Positions 36,411-45,240 of a stretch of DNA of 64,000 nucleotides are shown in pieces. Made by a program: the position numbers and the translations under genes. The stretch spans positions 1 to 64,000 of the forward strand of contig QJWJ01000209.1 in NCBI GenBank assembly GCA_003235365.1, read 5' to 3'. The stretch's first letter is position 1. The number at the start of each line of letters is the position of its first letter. The notes beneath the pieces are model-generated. The model worked only from the letters and a program-made list of their open reading frames with translations, searched no databases and was not told where the DNA came from. Origin of the DNA: Deltaproteobacteria bacterium (GTDB lineage: Bacteria; Myxococcota_A; Polyangia; Polyangiales; Polyangiaceae).

Positions 36411-39400
36411 TCAAGGCTCGTAGCCGAGGTTCGGCGCGAGCCAGCGCTCGACGTCTTTGACGTCGGTATGGGTTCGCTGCGCATAGTCGCCAACTTGGTC
36501 CCGGTCGATGAGGCCGACGTTGAAGTAGCGAGCCTGTGGATGAGCGAGGTAGATACCGCTGACTGACGCGCCGGGCATCATCGCAAAACTCTCGGTCAAT
36601 TCGATTCCGACGGCGGGAGCGCCGAGCAACCGGAACAAGTCGCCTTTGGGTGTGTGATCGGGACACGCCGGGTAGCCGAAAGCCGGGCGAATGCCTCGGT
36701 AGCGCTCCGCGATGAGCTCCTCGTTCGTCAGATCTTCCCCACTTGCATAGCCCCACTCGCGCCGGGCACGCTGGTGCAGCAGCTCGGCAAATGCCTCCGC
36801 GAGGCGATCGGCCAGCGCCTTGACCATGATTGCGTTGTAGTCGTCGTTGTCGTTCTCGAAGCGTTCCGCCAGCTCGCGTTCTCCGATTCCGGTTGTGACC
36901 GCGAAAGCCCCCACGTAGTCGAGGACGCCACTATCCTTCGGAGCGACGAAGTCGGCGAGACTCGAGTATCCCTGGTCCCCTTTGCGCTGACGCTGCTGAC
37001 GCAACATCGGGAAGCGCACTAGCTCTCGGTCTCGCGAATCGTCGTGATACAGGACGATGTCGTCGCCCTCGCTTGCGGCGGGCCAAAAACCGTACACGGC
37101 ATTGGCACGCAAGAGCTTCTCATCGATGATGCGTTGCAAGAGCGTCTGACCGTTTTCGAAGAGCTCACGAGCTGCCGGACCGATCGTGGGGTTGTCCAGG
37201 ATGCCGGGGTACCTGCCGCGCAGCTCCCAAGCCGAGAAGAAGTACGTCCAATCGATGAACTTCGAAATCTCGGCGAGATCGAAGTCGAGCAGTTGGCGCA
37301 CCCCGGTGAACTCGGGCTTGCTGACGACATCGGCGTTCCAGTCGATCTTCAGGCGCCCGGCCTTCGCCTGTGCGTACGGAGTGAGAGGAGCCTGGTCGCG
37401 CGTTGCGAACAGCTCCCGTTGGCGCTGTTGAGACGCAGTATTGTTGAGAAGCAACGTCTTGCGACGTTCGGGATCGAGCAGATCGGAAACGACGCCCACC
37501 ACACGTGAAGCGTCGAGCACGTGAAGCACCGGCCCCTCGTAGCCCGGGGCGATCTTGACCGCGGTATGCTGGCGGCTGGTCGTCGCACCGCCAATCAGCA
37601 GAGGTTGACCCATGTCGCGACGCTCCATCTCCTTGGCGACGTAAACCATCTCGTCGAGGCTCGGCGTGATCAAACCGCTGAGACCGATGACGTCTGCGTG
37701 GTGCTCGACGGCGGCATCGAGGATCTTGTCGCAGGCCACCATGACGCCCAGATCGATCACCTCGTAGTTGTTGCAGCGCAAAACGACGCCCACGATGTTC
37801 TTTCCGATGTCGTGCACGTCGCCCTTGACCGTCGCCATGATCACTTTGCCGTTGGCGCGCGGGGGGCCGTCCTTGCGCTCCGCATCCATGAACGGCTCGA
37901 GGTAGGCGACGCCACGCTTCATCACGCGGGCGCTCTTGACGACCTGAGGCAAGAACATCTTGCCTTCACCAAACAACTCGCCGACGACGGACATCCCGGA
38001 CATCATCGGTCCCTCGATGACGTCCAGTGGCCGAGGCAACTTCTGCCGCGCCTCCTCGACGTCGGCCTCGATGAAGTCCGTGATCCCCTTGACGAGCGCG
38101 TGTTCGATGCGCTTCTCGACGATGGTCTCGCGCCACGACAGATCCTCTTCCGTCTTGCGCGCACCGCCCTTGACCGTTTCGGCAAAGGTGACCATGCGCT
38201 CGGTCGCGTCAGGTCGACGGTTGAACAGCACGTCTTCGACGCGCTCGAGCAGATCTTTGGGGATTTCCTCGTAGACCTCGAGCTGCCCGGCGTTGACGAT
38301 CCCCATGTCCATTCCGGCCTTGATGGCGTGAAACAGGAACGCGGAGTGAAACGCCTCGCGAACCCGGTCGTTGCCGCGAAACGAGAAGCTCAGGTTACTC
38401 ACGCCACCGCTAATCTTCGCGCCTGGCAAGTGTTTCTTGATCAGCTTGACGGCTTCGATGAAATAGATGGCGTAGTTGTTGTGCTCTTCGATGCCGGTCG
38501 CGACAGCGAAGATGTTCGGATCGAAGATGATGTCTTCGGGATTGAACTCGAGCTTCTGGGTGAGCAGCTCGTAGGCGCGTTTGCAGATCGAGAACTTCCG
38601 TTCGGTGGTGTCGGCTTGTCCCTGTTCGTCGAAGGCCATCACCACGGCGGCAGCCCCGTACTTCTGGCAGAGGCGCGCTTTGGCCAGGAACTCGTCCTCG
38701 CCTTCTTTGAGGCTGATCGAGTTGACGATGGCCTTGCCCTGCACGCACTTGAGCCCGGCCTCGATCACCGACCACTTCGAGCTGTCGATCATGACCGGAA
38801 CTCTCGCGATTTCCGGTTCCGTGGCGATCAAGTTGAGAAACTCGACCATCACGGCCTCACTGTCGAGCATGCCCTCATCCATGTTCACGTCGACCACGTT
38901 GGCGCCGTTGCGAACCTGAGAGGCGGCGACCTCGACAGCCGCCGCGTAGTCCTTCTCCTTGATCAACCGAGCGAAGCGACGGCTGCCCGTCACGTTGGTT
39001 CGCTCGCCGATCATCGTGAAGGAACGGCCGGATTGGATCTCGTAGGGCTCCAGACCGCTGAGCACCGCCGCCTGCGGCGGTTCGGGAAGAGCGGCACGTG
39101 GTGCCACGTCACGCACCCGTTCGGCGATGGCCTGGATGTGCGCGGGCGTCGTGCCACAGCAACCGCCGACGAAGTTGACCAAACCGCTTCGCGCGAACTC
39201 ACCGAGAAAATCGCCGGTCTGCTCGGGCGTTTCGTCGTACTCGCCGAATGCGTTGGGCAACCCCGCATTGGGATACGAGCTGACCAGCGTGTTGGCGACG
39301 TTTCCGAGCGAAGCCAGGTACGGACGCATGTCTGCCGCTCCGAGCGCACAGTTCATGCCCACGCTCATCGGCCGGCTGTGACCGACCGATGCCCAGAAGG

Positions 39401-40094
39401 CTTCGACGGTCTGGCCCGACAGGGTTCGCCCACTCTTGTCGACGACCGTGACGCTGAGCATGATCGGCAAGCGCATCTGCTTGTCGGCAAAGACGTCCTC
39501 GAGCGCAAACAGCGCGGCCTTGGCGTTCAAGGTGTCGAAGATCGTTTCGACCAACAGAATGTCGACTCCGCCTTCGAGCAGACCAAGCGCCTGTTCGGCG
39601 TAGGCTGCGCGCACCTCGTCGAAGGTCACGCTGCGAAACGCGGGATTGTTCACGTCTGGAGACAAGCTCAGGCTGCGGTTCATCGGGCCGATCGCCCCGG
39701 CGACGAAGCGCGGCTTCCCGGGCGTCTTGTCGCTCCACTCGTCGGCAACTTGCCGGGCGATTCGAGCCGCCGCGACGTTGATCTCGAAGGCGGTGGCCTC
39801 GAGCGCGTAATCGGCTTGCGCGATGCGCGTCGCCGCGAAGGTGTTCGTCTCGACGATGTCCGAACCTGCAGCAAAATAGCTGTCGTGGACGTCGCGAACC
39901 ACGTCGGGGCGCGTGAGTACGAGCAGGTCGTTGTTGCCCTTGAGCTCACTCGGGTGGTCTTTGAAGCGGTCGCCGCGGAAGTCGGCTTCGCTCAGGCAAT
40001 GCTTCTGGAATTCGGTGCCCATCGCGCCGTCGAGCATCAAGATGCGAGATTGGGCGAGCGTTTCGATTTCTAGTTGTTTCTCTGACTTTTGCAT
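36411..40094 (-). CDS. metH: cobalamin-dependent methionine synthase
   Basis: Transfers a methyl group from 5-methyl-THF through cobalamin to homocysteine. All four modules are present in 1227 residues: the homocysteine domain with zinc ligands Cys249, Cys312 and Cys313; the pterin-binding barrel ([13 protein letters not shown] from about residue 359); the B12 domain with cap and the cobalt-ligand His761 in [11 protein letters not shown]; and the AdoMet reactivation domain with the [15 protein letters not shown] stretch. The length equals E. coli MetH (1227). A strongly structured leader precedes it. Confidence 0.98.
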   Translation of the reverse strand: MQKSEKQLEIETLAQSRILMLDGAMGTEFQKHCLSEADFRGDRFKDHPSELKGNNDLLVLTRPDVVRDVHDSYFAAGSDIVETNTFAATRIAQADYALEATAFEINVAAARIARQVADEWSDKTPGKPRFVAGAIGPMNRSLSLSPDVNNPAFRSVTFDEVRAAYAEQALGLLEGGVDILLVETIFDTLNAKAALFALEDVFADKQMRLPIMLSVTVVDKSGRTLSGQTVEAFWASVGHSRPMSVGMNCALGAADMRPYLASLGNVANTLVSSYPNAGLPNAFGEYDETPEQTGDFLGEFARSGLVNFVGGCCGTTPAHIQAIAERVRDVAPRAALPEPPQAAVLSGLEPYEIQSGRSFTMIGERTNVTGSRRFARLIKEKDYAAAVEVAASQVRNGANVVDVNMDEGMLDSEAVMVEFLNLIATEPEIARVPVMIDSSKWSVIEAGLKCVQGKAIVNSISLKEGEDEFLAKARLCQKYGAAAVVMAFDEQGQADTTERKFSICKRAYELLTQKLEFNPEDIIFDPNIFAVATGIEEHNNYAIYFIEAVKLIKKHLPGAKISGGVSNLSFSFRGNDRVREAFHSAFLFHAIKAGMDMGIVNAGQLEVYEEIPKDLLERVEDVLFNRRPDATERMVTFAETVKGGARKTEEDLSWRETIVEKRIEHALVKGITDFIEADVEEARQKLPRPLDVIEGPMMSGMSVVGELFGEGKMFLPQVVKSARVMKRGVAYLEPFMDAERKDGPPRANGKVIMATVKGDVHDIGKNIVGVVLRCNNYEVIDLGVMVACDKILDAAVEHHADVIGLSGLITPSLDEMVYVAKEMERRDMGQPLLIGGATTSRQHTAVKIAPGYEGPVLHVLDASRVVGVVSDLLDPERRKTLLLNNTASQQRQRELFATRDQAPLTPYAQAKAGRLKIDWNADVVSKPEFTGVRQLLDFDLAEISKFIDWTYFFSAWELRGRYPGILDNPTIGPAARELFENGQTLLQRIIDEKLLRANAVYGFWPAASEGDDIVLYHDDSRDRELVRFPMLRQQRQRKGDQGYSSLADFVAPKDSGVLDYVGAFAVTTGIGERELAERFENDNDDYNAIMVKALADRLAEAFAELLHQRARREWGYASGEDLTNEELIAERYRGIRPAFGYPACPDHTPKGDLFRLLGAPAVGIELTESFAMMPGASVSGIYLAHPQARYFNVGLIDRDQVGDYAQRTHTDVKDVERWLAPNLGYEP

Positions 40095-40180
40095 GAGTGG
40101 TCGTGCGCTGAGGGCGGGAGCACAGCGCAGAGTGCGGCACCATAGGGCAAGCGGATCCGGATGTGCAGTGGCCGCAGGAA

Positions 40181-40194
40181 CTTCGGATCCGAAG
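40181..40194. repeat. 14-bp perfect palindrome in the metH leader
   Basis: CTTCGGATCCGAAG is a perfect palindrome about 90 bp before the metH start. It directly abuts a GCCGG/CCGGC stem (40194-40211), and a shorter CGGATCCG palindrome occurs again 25 bp nearer metH. It could be a regulator-binding site or part of the leader RNA. Confidence 0.45.
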
Positions 40195-40210
40195 CCGGCG
40201 AGTGCACCGG

Positions 40211-40225
40211 CGCGGTCCCACCGCG
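40211..40225 (-). repeat. 6-bp GC hairpin in the metH leader
   Basis: CGCGGT (40211-40216) pairs with ACCGCG (40220-40225) around a three-base loop. It follows the long metH-leader hairpin in the direction of transcription. Confidence 0.4.
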
Positions 40226-40231
40226 GGGAAA

Positions 40232-40301
40232 GTGGGCTTCACCTCTGAGTATCACAGGCGCGCCGCGCTGCAGCATACACCTCAGAGTCACTGAAGCCCA
40301 C
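40232..40301 (-). promoter_or_regulatory. long two-part hairpin in the metH leader
   Basis: A perfect 10-bp outer stem, GTGGGCTTCA (40232-40241) with TGAAGCCCAC (40292-40301), is followed by a 7-bp inner stem, CTCTGAG (40243-40249) with CTCAGAG (40281-40287). They are separated by an asymmetric internal loop of 1 and 4 nt. The 31-nt apical part is itself GC-rich and self-complementary. Seventeen exact pairs in register make chance unlikely. In metH mRNA it would end about 137 nt before the start codon. Confidence 0.65.
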
Positions 40302-40337
40302 CGATGGCTCCCTGCCGTCGCGAGCCACCAACCATCG
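40302..40337 (-). promoter_or_regulatory. second hairpin abutting the long metH-leader hairpin
   Basis: CGATGGCTC (40302-40310) can pair with GAGCC (40322-40326) and ATCG (40334-40337) around a 7-nt bulge, giving nine pairs. It touches the long hairpin with no gap, as coaxially stacked helices in a structured RNA would. Confidence 0.45.
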
Positions 40338-40549
40338 GTCGATTGGCCTAGCTTCCAGGTCACTTTCGACAACACCGGAAAGCGTAGACGCCGCCGTTAC
40401 GCCGCGTCGGGGCGCGCGCGCTCTGGCCGCGTGATGCGGCGACTGATGACGGCCGAGACGTAAACCCAAACCAAACCACCTACGGGGACGTGTGGCCGTT
40501 TGGATGCGTTCGGATCCGACACGCAATGCGATCGTATCGCTCGCATCGG

Positions 40550-41359
40550 CTACGTGATGAGAACTTCCGGCGATTGCGCAGCGTTGAACGCGACGAACGC
40601 GCGGTGAATGTCCAGCGCCGGATCGAGGTTTTCCGCGAGCTCGGAAGCCCGATAGCCGCTTCGAATCTCCACGACGGTCACCAACTGCCCTTCTGCGACG
40701 AACACCGCGCGCCACTCTTTGACCGCGAGCAGGTACCCTCGAGCCAAACGCTTGATGCGCCGGTAGTGGGGTTGCTCAGGTCCCAACTTCAGAATACGGC
40801 GCAGCGCCTCCTCCAGCGTCCGTCCCTGTTCGGCCAGGAACGACAGCTGCGCGCAGACCCGTTCGCTCAACACGACCTCGAACGGCGCGATCGGATCCGG
40901 GGCGGCCTGCAACCAGCCGTTTTCCGTTTCGACCAGGGCGTCGGTGTACGCGACGTAGGGCTTGAGATCGAACACCGGTGAGCCATCGAGAATGTCGATA
41001 CCAGAGACGTGCAAGATCAACCCGTTGCGTCCTTCGAACTTGACGACGCTCAAGCCGAGCGGGTTGGGCCGGTGGGGCGAGCGCGTGGAGAACACGCCAC
41101 GCCGTCGATCGCCGCGAGGAGGCCGCACCATCGGGCGCCACCCGCTGTTGAGGTGGAACCAGAACAGCACCCACAGGTGGCTCCATCGTTCGACGTCCGA
41201 GAGCGCTTGCTCGAATCCGCGCCCGCCAAACAACTCGATGCGGCCGCGCACCTCGGCTGCCGCCACGGGCTGTCTCGGCGCTTGCTGACGTTCGACGAAC
41301 GGTGAATGTACGACGCCGATCGGTTCCAGCGTCAGGGACGGATGTTTGTTCGATGCCAC
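40550..41359 (-). CDS. trmO: tRNA-methyltransferase O (TsaA-like)
   Basis: A 269-residue TrmO/TsaA-family protein that in E. coli makes the N6-methyl of m6t6A37 in tRNA-Thr. The conserved block GVFSTRSPHRPNPLGLSVV and the GIDILDGSPVFDLKPYV segment are present, and the N-terminal PIGVVHSPF is typical. The C-terminal extension of about 100 residues (ERVCAQLSFLAEQG ... SPEVLIT) matches the longer family version. The FHA gene lies 18 bp upstream on the same strand. Confidence 0.88.
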   Translation of the reverse strand: MASNKHPSLTLEPIGVVHSPFVERQQAPRQPVAAAEVRGRIELFGGRGFEQALSDVERWSHLWVLFWFHLNSGWRPMVRPPRGDRRRGVFSTRSPHRPNPLGLSVVKFEGRNGLILHVSGIDILDGSPVFDLKPYVAYTDALVETENGWLQAAPDPIAPFEVVLSERVCAQLSFLAEQGRTLEEALRRILKLGPEQPHYRRIKRLARGYLLAVKEWRAVFVAEGQLVTVVEIRSGYRASELAENLDPALDIHRAFVAFNAAQSPEVLIT

Positions 41360-41377
41360 GAGCTGAGCGCCGGCGAG

Positions 41378-42046
41378 TTACTGCATCGGCTCGCCTGGGG
41401 CGAGTGTCTGCGCCAACCGGGAGCTCCAATCGCGCAGCTCCGGAGCTCGAGTCCACTGCGCCGCGATCTGACTCACCGACAGCAGGCGCACGGCTTCGCC
41501 CGGTGTCAAACGATTGCCCGTGCGCTCGATGTCGACGACCAGCGAGTCGACCATGGCACAGATCGTCTGCCCAACCGCGTCGCGCTCGGCGCCACGACTG
41601 CCGCGCAACAGCAGTTCCTCCGCCAACTCGAGGACGTGCCGCTGAGCGGTGGCCAACGGCTCTTCCAACGTATCGTCGACTTCCAACGCAACCGGTTCAC
41701 TCAACGTTTCGTGCTCGACCACTTCGGGATGCAGAGCCGCCGAGACGATTACCTGCAGGCTTTCCGTGCCGACCTCGATCACGTCTCCGTGTACCAACGG
41801 TTGCAACCCGCTGACGATCGACCCGTTGACCCGGGTCCCGTTGCGACTGCCCAAATCCTCGATGAACAGCTGACCGCGACGCACTCGAACACGGGCGTGC
41901 TGCCGCGACGTGCGCGGCCCCGTGAGCACCAACCAGCACAAAGGTCCCCTGCCGATCAAACAAGCCCCCCGCTTGACGGGGAAGCACGTCCCTCGATGCC
42001 GCAACCAATGATCTACCACGCTCGTCTCGTCGCCTCCGCACGGCAC
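41378..42046 (-). CDS. FHA-domain protein
   Basis: A 222-residue protein with an N-terminal FHA domain at about 25-105, a phosphothreonine-binding fold. The core residues of LIGRGP, SRQHARV and DLGSRNGTRVNG are intact, so binding should work. The C-terminal half is helical and unrecognised. No active Ser/Thr kinase gene is in the window. It lies just upstream of trmO and downstream of the thioesterase on the same strand. Confidence 0.85.
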   Translation of the reverse strand: MPCGGDETSVVDHWLRHRGTCFPVKRGACLIGRGPLCWLVLTGPRTSRQHARVRVRRGQLFIEDLGSRNGTRVNGSIVSGLQPLVHGDVIEVGTESLQVIVSAALHPEVVEHETLSEPVALEVDDTLEEPLATAQRHVLELAEELLLRGSRGAERDAVGQTICAMVDSLVVDIERTGNRLTPGEAVRLLSVSQIAAQWTRAPELRDWSSRLAQTLAPGEPMQ

Positions 42047-42080
42047 GTTTCGTCACCCGCGCCGCCTCCCGATACCACCT

Positions 42081-42542
42081 TCACTCGTTTCCCTCGGAAC
42101 CAAGCGGTGTTCCGGCAGGCTTGGTCTTGGGGCTCGCCTCGGCGGGAACGCTCATCACCCGCACTCGCCCGCTGGCGACCAGCCGCTGCTGCTCGTCGAG
42201 CACCTCGGCCTCCCACAGCTGGGTCGTGCGCCCGCGATGGACGGGCCGCGCGATCGCCCGCAGCGTGCCGCCACGGACGGGTCGCAGAAAGCTGGTGTGG
42301 TTTTCCACGCCGACGATGAGCTGCCCCGATGGCACGTTGAGGTGGGCGCCGTACGAGCACACCGTTTCGACCACGCCACAATACACACCTCCGTGGACCA
42401 GCCCAAAGGGCTGCAGGTGCTGAGGGCCAACCGTCCACGACGCCTCGACGCGCTCGGGTTCGACATGGTCCATGGAAATCGCCATGGCCGCGAGCCACCC
42501 CGAGTTGAATGGGGGCATTTGTCGGCCGTCTTGCTCCGCCAT
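42081..42542 (-). CDS. PaaI-like hotdog thioesterase
   Basis: A 153-residue hotdog-fold acyl-CoA thioesterase. The HLQPFGLVHGGVYCGVVETVCS stretch carries the conserved HGG motif and the catalytic Glu in the helix, and VGVENHTSFLRPVRGGTL is the second typical strand. An ATG at 42560 would add six residues. The substrate may be an aromatic or medium-chain acyl-CoA. Confidence 0.85.
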   Translation of the reverse strand: MAEQDGRQMPPFNSGWLAAMAISMDHVEPERVEASWTVGPQHLQPFGLVHGGVYCGVVETVCSYGAHLNVPSGQLIVGVENHTSFLRPVRGGTLRAIARPVHRGRTTQLWEAEVLDEQQRLVASGRVRVMSVPAEASPKTKPAGTPLGSEGNE

Positions 42543-42734
42543 CGATCGGCCGCGACTCATACCACGCCACAAATCGTTGAAAAGCCCCAATTCTGCGTCC
42601 GGCAAAGCAACACGACGCCCCGGAGCGGGTCGGGCCGCGCTGTTTCCGGCGTGGGTCGTCGTCGAACGAAGAGGCAGGCTTCCGGTCCGAGAAACGGGGT
42701 TGACAGGGCGCGAGCGCCGGCCCATTTGGCGAGC

Positions 42735-43652
42735 ATGGATCCCACGTTGCGCGAACGCATTCAGGGTTTTGTCGACTCCCATCAGGTCGTGCTGTTCATG
42801 AAGGGCACCCGCACCGCGCCGCAGTGCGGCTTTTCGGCGACGGTCGTGCAGATCCTGGACTCGATGATCGAGGACTACGAGACAGTCAACGTACTGGCAG
42901 ATCCAGATGTCAGGCAGGGCATCAAGGATTACTCGGATTGGCCCACCATCCCACAACTGTACGTGCGAGGTGAGTTCGTCGGAGGTTGCGACATCGTCAA
43001 AGACCTCTACGAAAAGGGTGAGCTGGAAGAAAACCTGGGTGTCGTCGTTCCCGAGATCGCGCCGCCCCAGGTCACGCTGAGCGATGCCGCCATCGCTGCA
43101 CTGGCGGGTGCGCTGCAAAAGGACGACGAGTTCGTTCGCTTGGAGATCGACTCGCGCTTCGGCCACTCGTTGTCGATCGGCGGCCGCGGTCCAAAAGACT
43201 TGGAGGTCGTCGTCGGCCCCTTGACGCTGCTGGTCGATCGGGGGAGCGCGCGGCGCGCCGAAGGTGTGAGCGTCGACTACGTCGATACCCCGAACGGCAA
43301 GGCCTTCAAGATCAACAATCCCAACGAGCCACCCAAGGTGCAGACGGTGAGCGTCGAAGACCTCAAGGCGCTGCTCGACGGCGATCAGCCGATCGAACTG
43401 TTCGACGTGCGTACCCCCAACGAGCAGAAGATCGCACAGATCGCAGGCGCCCGGCTACTCGATCGCCCAGCGCAAGACCACATCATGAGCCTGAGCAAAG
43501 ACACGCCACTGTACTTTCACTGCCACCACGGAGCGCGCAGTGCCCAGGCTGCGGAGTTCTTTCTCAACCAGGGTTTCAAGAAGGTCTACAACGTAGCCGG
43601 AGGCATCGACGCTTGGTCGATGCAGGTCGACCCCGACGTGCCGCGCTACTGA
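42735..43652 (+). CDS. CGFS glutaredoxin / A-type-like / rhodanese fusion
   Basis: A 305-residue three-domain protein. Residues 1-105 are a monothiol glutaredoxin of the Grx4/GrxD type with CGFS at 31-34 and the WPTIPQLYVRGEFVGGCDI glutathione-binding segment. Residues 112-197 match the HesB/IscA A-type fold (VTLSDAAIAALAGAL, GKAFKINNPN) but have no cysteines, so they cannot bind a cluster in the usual way. Residues 203-305 form a rhodanese with active-site Cys263 (FHCHHGARSA). A bolA gene follows, supporting a role in Fe-S cluster transfer. Confidence 0.9.
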   Translation: MDPTLRERIQGFVDSHQVVLFMKGTRTAPQCGFSATVVQILDSMIEDYETVNVLADPDVRQGIKDYSDWPTIPQLYVRGEFVGGCDIVKDLYEKGELEENLGVVVPEIAPPQVTLSDAAIAALAGALQKDDEFVRLEIDSRFGHSLSIGGRGPKDLEVVVGPLTLLVDRGSARRAEGVSVDYVDTPNGKAFKINNPNEPPKVQTVSVEDLKALLDGDQPIELFDVRTPNEQKIAQIAGARLLDRPAQDHIMSLSKDTPLYFHCHHGARSAQAAEFFLNQGFKKVYNVAGGIDAWSMQVDPDVPRY

Positions 43653-43704
43653 GCGGCGTTCAGCGTACCGTCCATCGACGACACTTGCCGAAAAGTATTC
43701 CGAC

Positions 43705-43959
43705 ATGCGCCTGGGCACTCTCGACGACAACATCAACGATCGCATCAAGGCGGCAATCTTGGACGCCATCCCCGACGCCGCCGTGAGCGTCGAAGGCGGC
43801 AGGGGTCACTTCACCATCGAGGTCGTCTCCGACGTGTTTGACGGGAAGAACGCGGTTCAGAGCCAGCGGCTCGTGTATGGCGCAATCAAGCACTTGATGG
43901 CCGGCGACGGGGCCCCCGTCCACGCCGTGGATTCACTCAAGACCCGCACCCCGAGCTGA
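43705..43959 (+). CDS. bolA: BolA-family protein
   Basis: An 84-residue BolA/IbaG-type protein with the class II KH-like fold. GGRGHFTIEVVSDVFDGKNAVQSQRLVYGAI is the core, and HAVDSLKTRTP carries the conserved C-terminal His that helps hold a [2Fe-2S] cluster between BolA and a CGFS glutaredoxin. It lies 52 bp after the glutaredoxin fusion gene on the same strand. That is the physical partner expected for such a complex. Confidence 0.92.
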   Translation: MRLGTLDDNINDRIKAAILDAIPDAAVSVEGGRGHFTIEVVSDVFDGKNAVQSQRLVYGAIKHLMAGDGAPVHAVDSLKTRTPS

Positions 43960-43967
43960 GCGCGGCG

Positions 43968-45116
43968 TCAACCACGCCGCCCAGGGAGCAGACGTCGCTT
44001 GCCGCTCGACCCGGCTCCGACACCCTTGCTCAGGACGAGTTCGCGGCCCGCGCGCTGTCCCGCCGCGTGAGCGTCCGTACGGCTGCTGGTCGCGTAGCGC
44101 ACCGTACGCACCCGGGGGAATCGGCGACGGAAATAGCGGGTCAACTCCTCGTCCCCCAACCACACCAACCCTTGCTGCTGGTGCTCCACACGTTGCGCTT
44201 TCAGCTTGGCGTGAAAGCCTGCCATGACTCCCGCTACGAACTTGCGCCGATCGCGGTTGCCCCCGATGCGGTGCTGCTTCTTGTGAGCCAGCCAAAGCCG
44301 CTCCGCCGAGGAATTGAGGAAGGAGTGGACGTACTGAGCCATTTCCACGTTCGCGTGGGTGCCGCACACCTCGAGCACGCTACCGCGGCGCCCCTCGAGA
44401 GCGCGGTACACTCCAACCCAAAGCGTTTCGACGAAGAAGAAGTCACGAAGCACCGCCGCGAGACTGCGCTGACTCTCGTCAACTCTGCCGGACGGCTTGC
44501 CGAGGTGCGCGTAGCAGTAGTCTTTTCGCTCGAGCTTGGACAGCTCACTGACGTTGTGTTTGAGCATCAGGCGCTGGGCCGCGGCGGCGGCGGCTTCCGC
44601 CTCGTGCCGCTGATCACTTTGCGCCAGTGCCAACAGGTGCACCACCTTGTGCACGACCGAGTCACTCGCCCCGGTGGGCGGCGACTGGACGCCAGCGGCG
44701 CGGGCGTCGATACCGCGATCTTCGCAGACCTTGCGAAACAGTGGGCCGTGCGCCTTGGGCTCGGCCACCCCCAACACCTCGGTCACGAACTGGTGAGCCA
44801 TCTCGTGCTTGAGCACTTCAGCAACGCTGCCCCACGGTTGGCTGATCACCAGTTGTCGCGAGATGCTGATCGTCGGCGGCTCGGCTTGCCATTGACCGAG
44901 CCGCCCGCCCCCGTCGCAGAACGTCAGCGTCGGAAGGCGGAGTTTGTCCGAGAACAACGCGTAGTTGAGCTGCTCGTACTCCTCCAGCAACGCGCGCAAC
45001 GCTAGTCGTTCCAGCTCTTGCGTCCATTCGACGCGCGGCGATTCGGTCACGGGGGGCACGAGTGGGTTGGGGTGCTCGAAGGGAGGGAAGCAACCTATCC
45101 CAAGATCCTCGGACAT
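43968..45116 (-). CDS. SprT-like metallopeptidase with DUF2786
   Basis: A 382-residue protein. The N-terminal SprT-like zinc-protease domain has HEMAH at 104-108 and a third probable ligand His123 in KAHGPLF. A DUF2786 helical segment follows at about 154-195 (VVHKVVHLLALAQSD), then a conserved C-terminal region. SprT-like proteases can act on DNA-protein crosslinks, and the DUF2786 combination is recurrent in bacteria with unknown role. It is convergent with bolA, leaving only 8 bp between the stops. Confidence 0.85.
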   Translation of the reverse strand: MSEDLGIGCFPPFEHPNPLVPPVTESPRVEWTQELERLALRALLEEYEQLNYALFSDKLRLPTLTFCDGGGRLGQWQAEPPTISISRQLVISQPWGSVAEVLKHEMAHQFVTEVLGVAEPKAHGPLFRKVCEDRGIDARAAGVQSPPTGASDSVVHKVVHLLALAQSDQRHEAEAAAAAAQRLMLKHNVSELSKLERKDYCYAHLGKPSGRVDESQRSLAAVLRDFFFVETLWVGVYRALEGRRGSVLEVCGTHANVEMAQYVHSFLNSSAERLWLAHKKQHRIGGNRDRRKFVAGVMAGFHAKLKAQRVEHQQQGLVWLGDEELTRYFRRRFPRVRTVRYATSSRTDAHAAGQRAGRELVLSKGVGAGSSGKRRLLPGRRG

Positions 45117-45240
45117 GGATCAAGACCAAAGAGGCCTGCGCCTTTCGTCATGCACCCCGCTTGACGTGGATCTCTCCCCAAGCGGCCGGGCAGCGACTCG
45201 AAGCGCCCTGCCCGGCTCTGAATGAGCGTTGGCGGTGGGG

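Larger units (their letters stand above)
40095..40549 (-). promoter_or_regulatory. structured leader / trmO-metH intergenic region
   Basis: This 455-bp gap upstream of metH holds no convincing gene but is dense in inverted repeats between 40181 and 40337, listed separately. Close to trmO, TGCGT-t-CGG-AT-CCG-ac-ACGCA (40505-40525) and GCGAT-CGT-ATCGC could be the trmO terminator. No SAM, SAH or cobalamin riboswitch consensus was recognised by eye. Confidence 0.5.

Noticed and set aside
37521-40073. 850-codon open frame antisense to metH
   Set aside because: It mirrors metH in a GC-rich genome, is His/Asp/Val-rich without any recognisable domain, and metH itself is certain.
40095-40380. cobalamin, SAM-I or SAH riboswitch before metH
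   Set aside because: The conserved core sequences of these classes were not recognised by eye; the region is kept only as a structured leader of unknown class.
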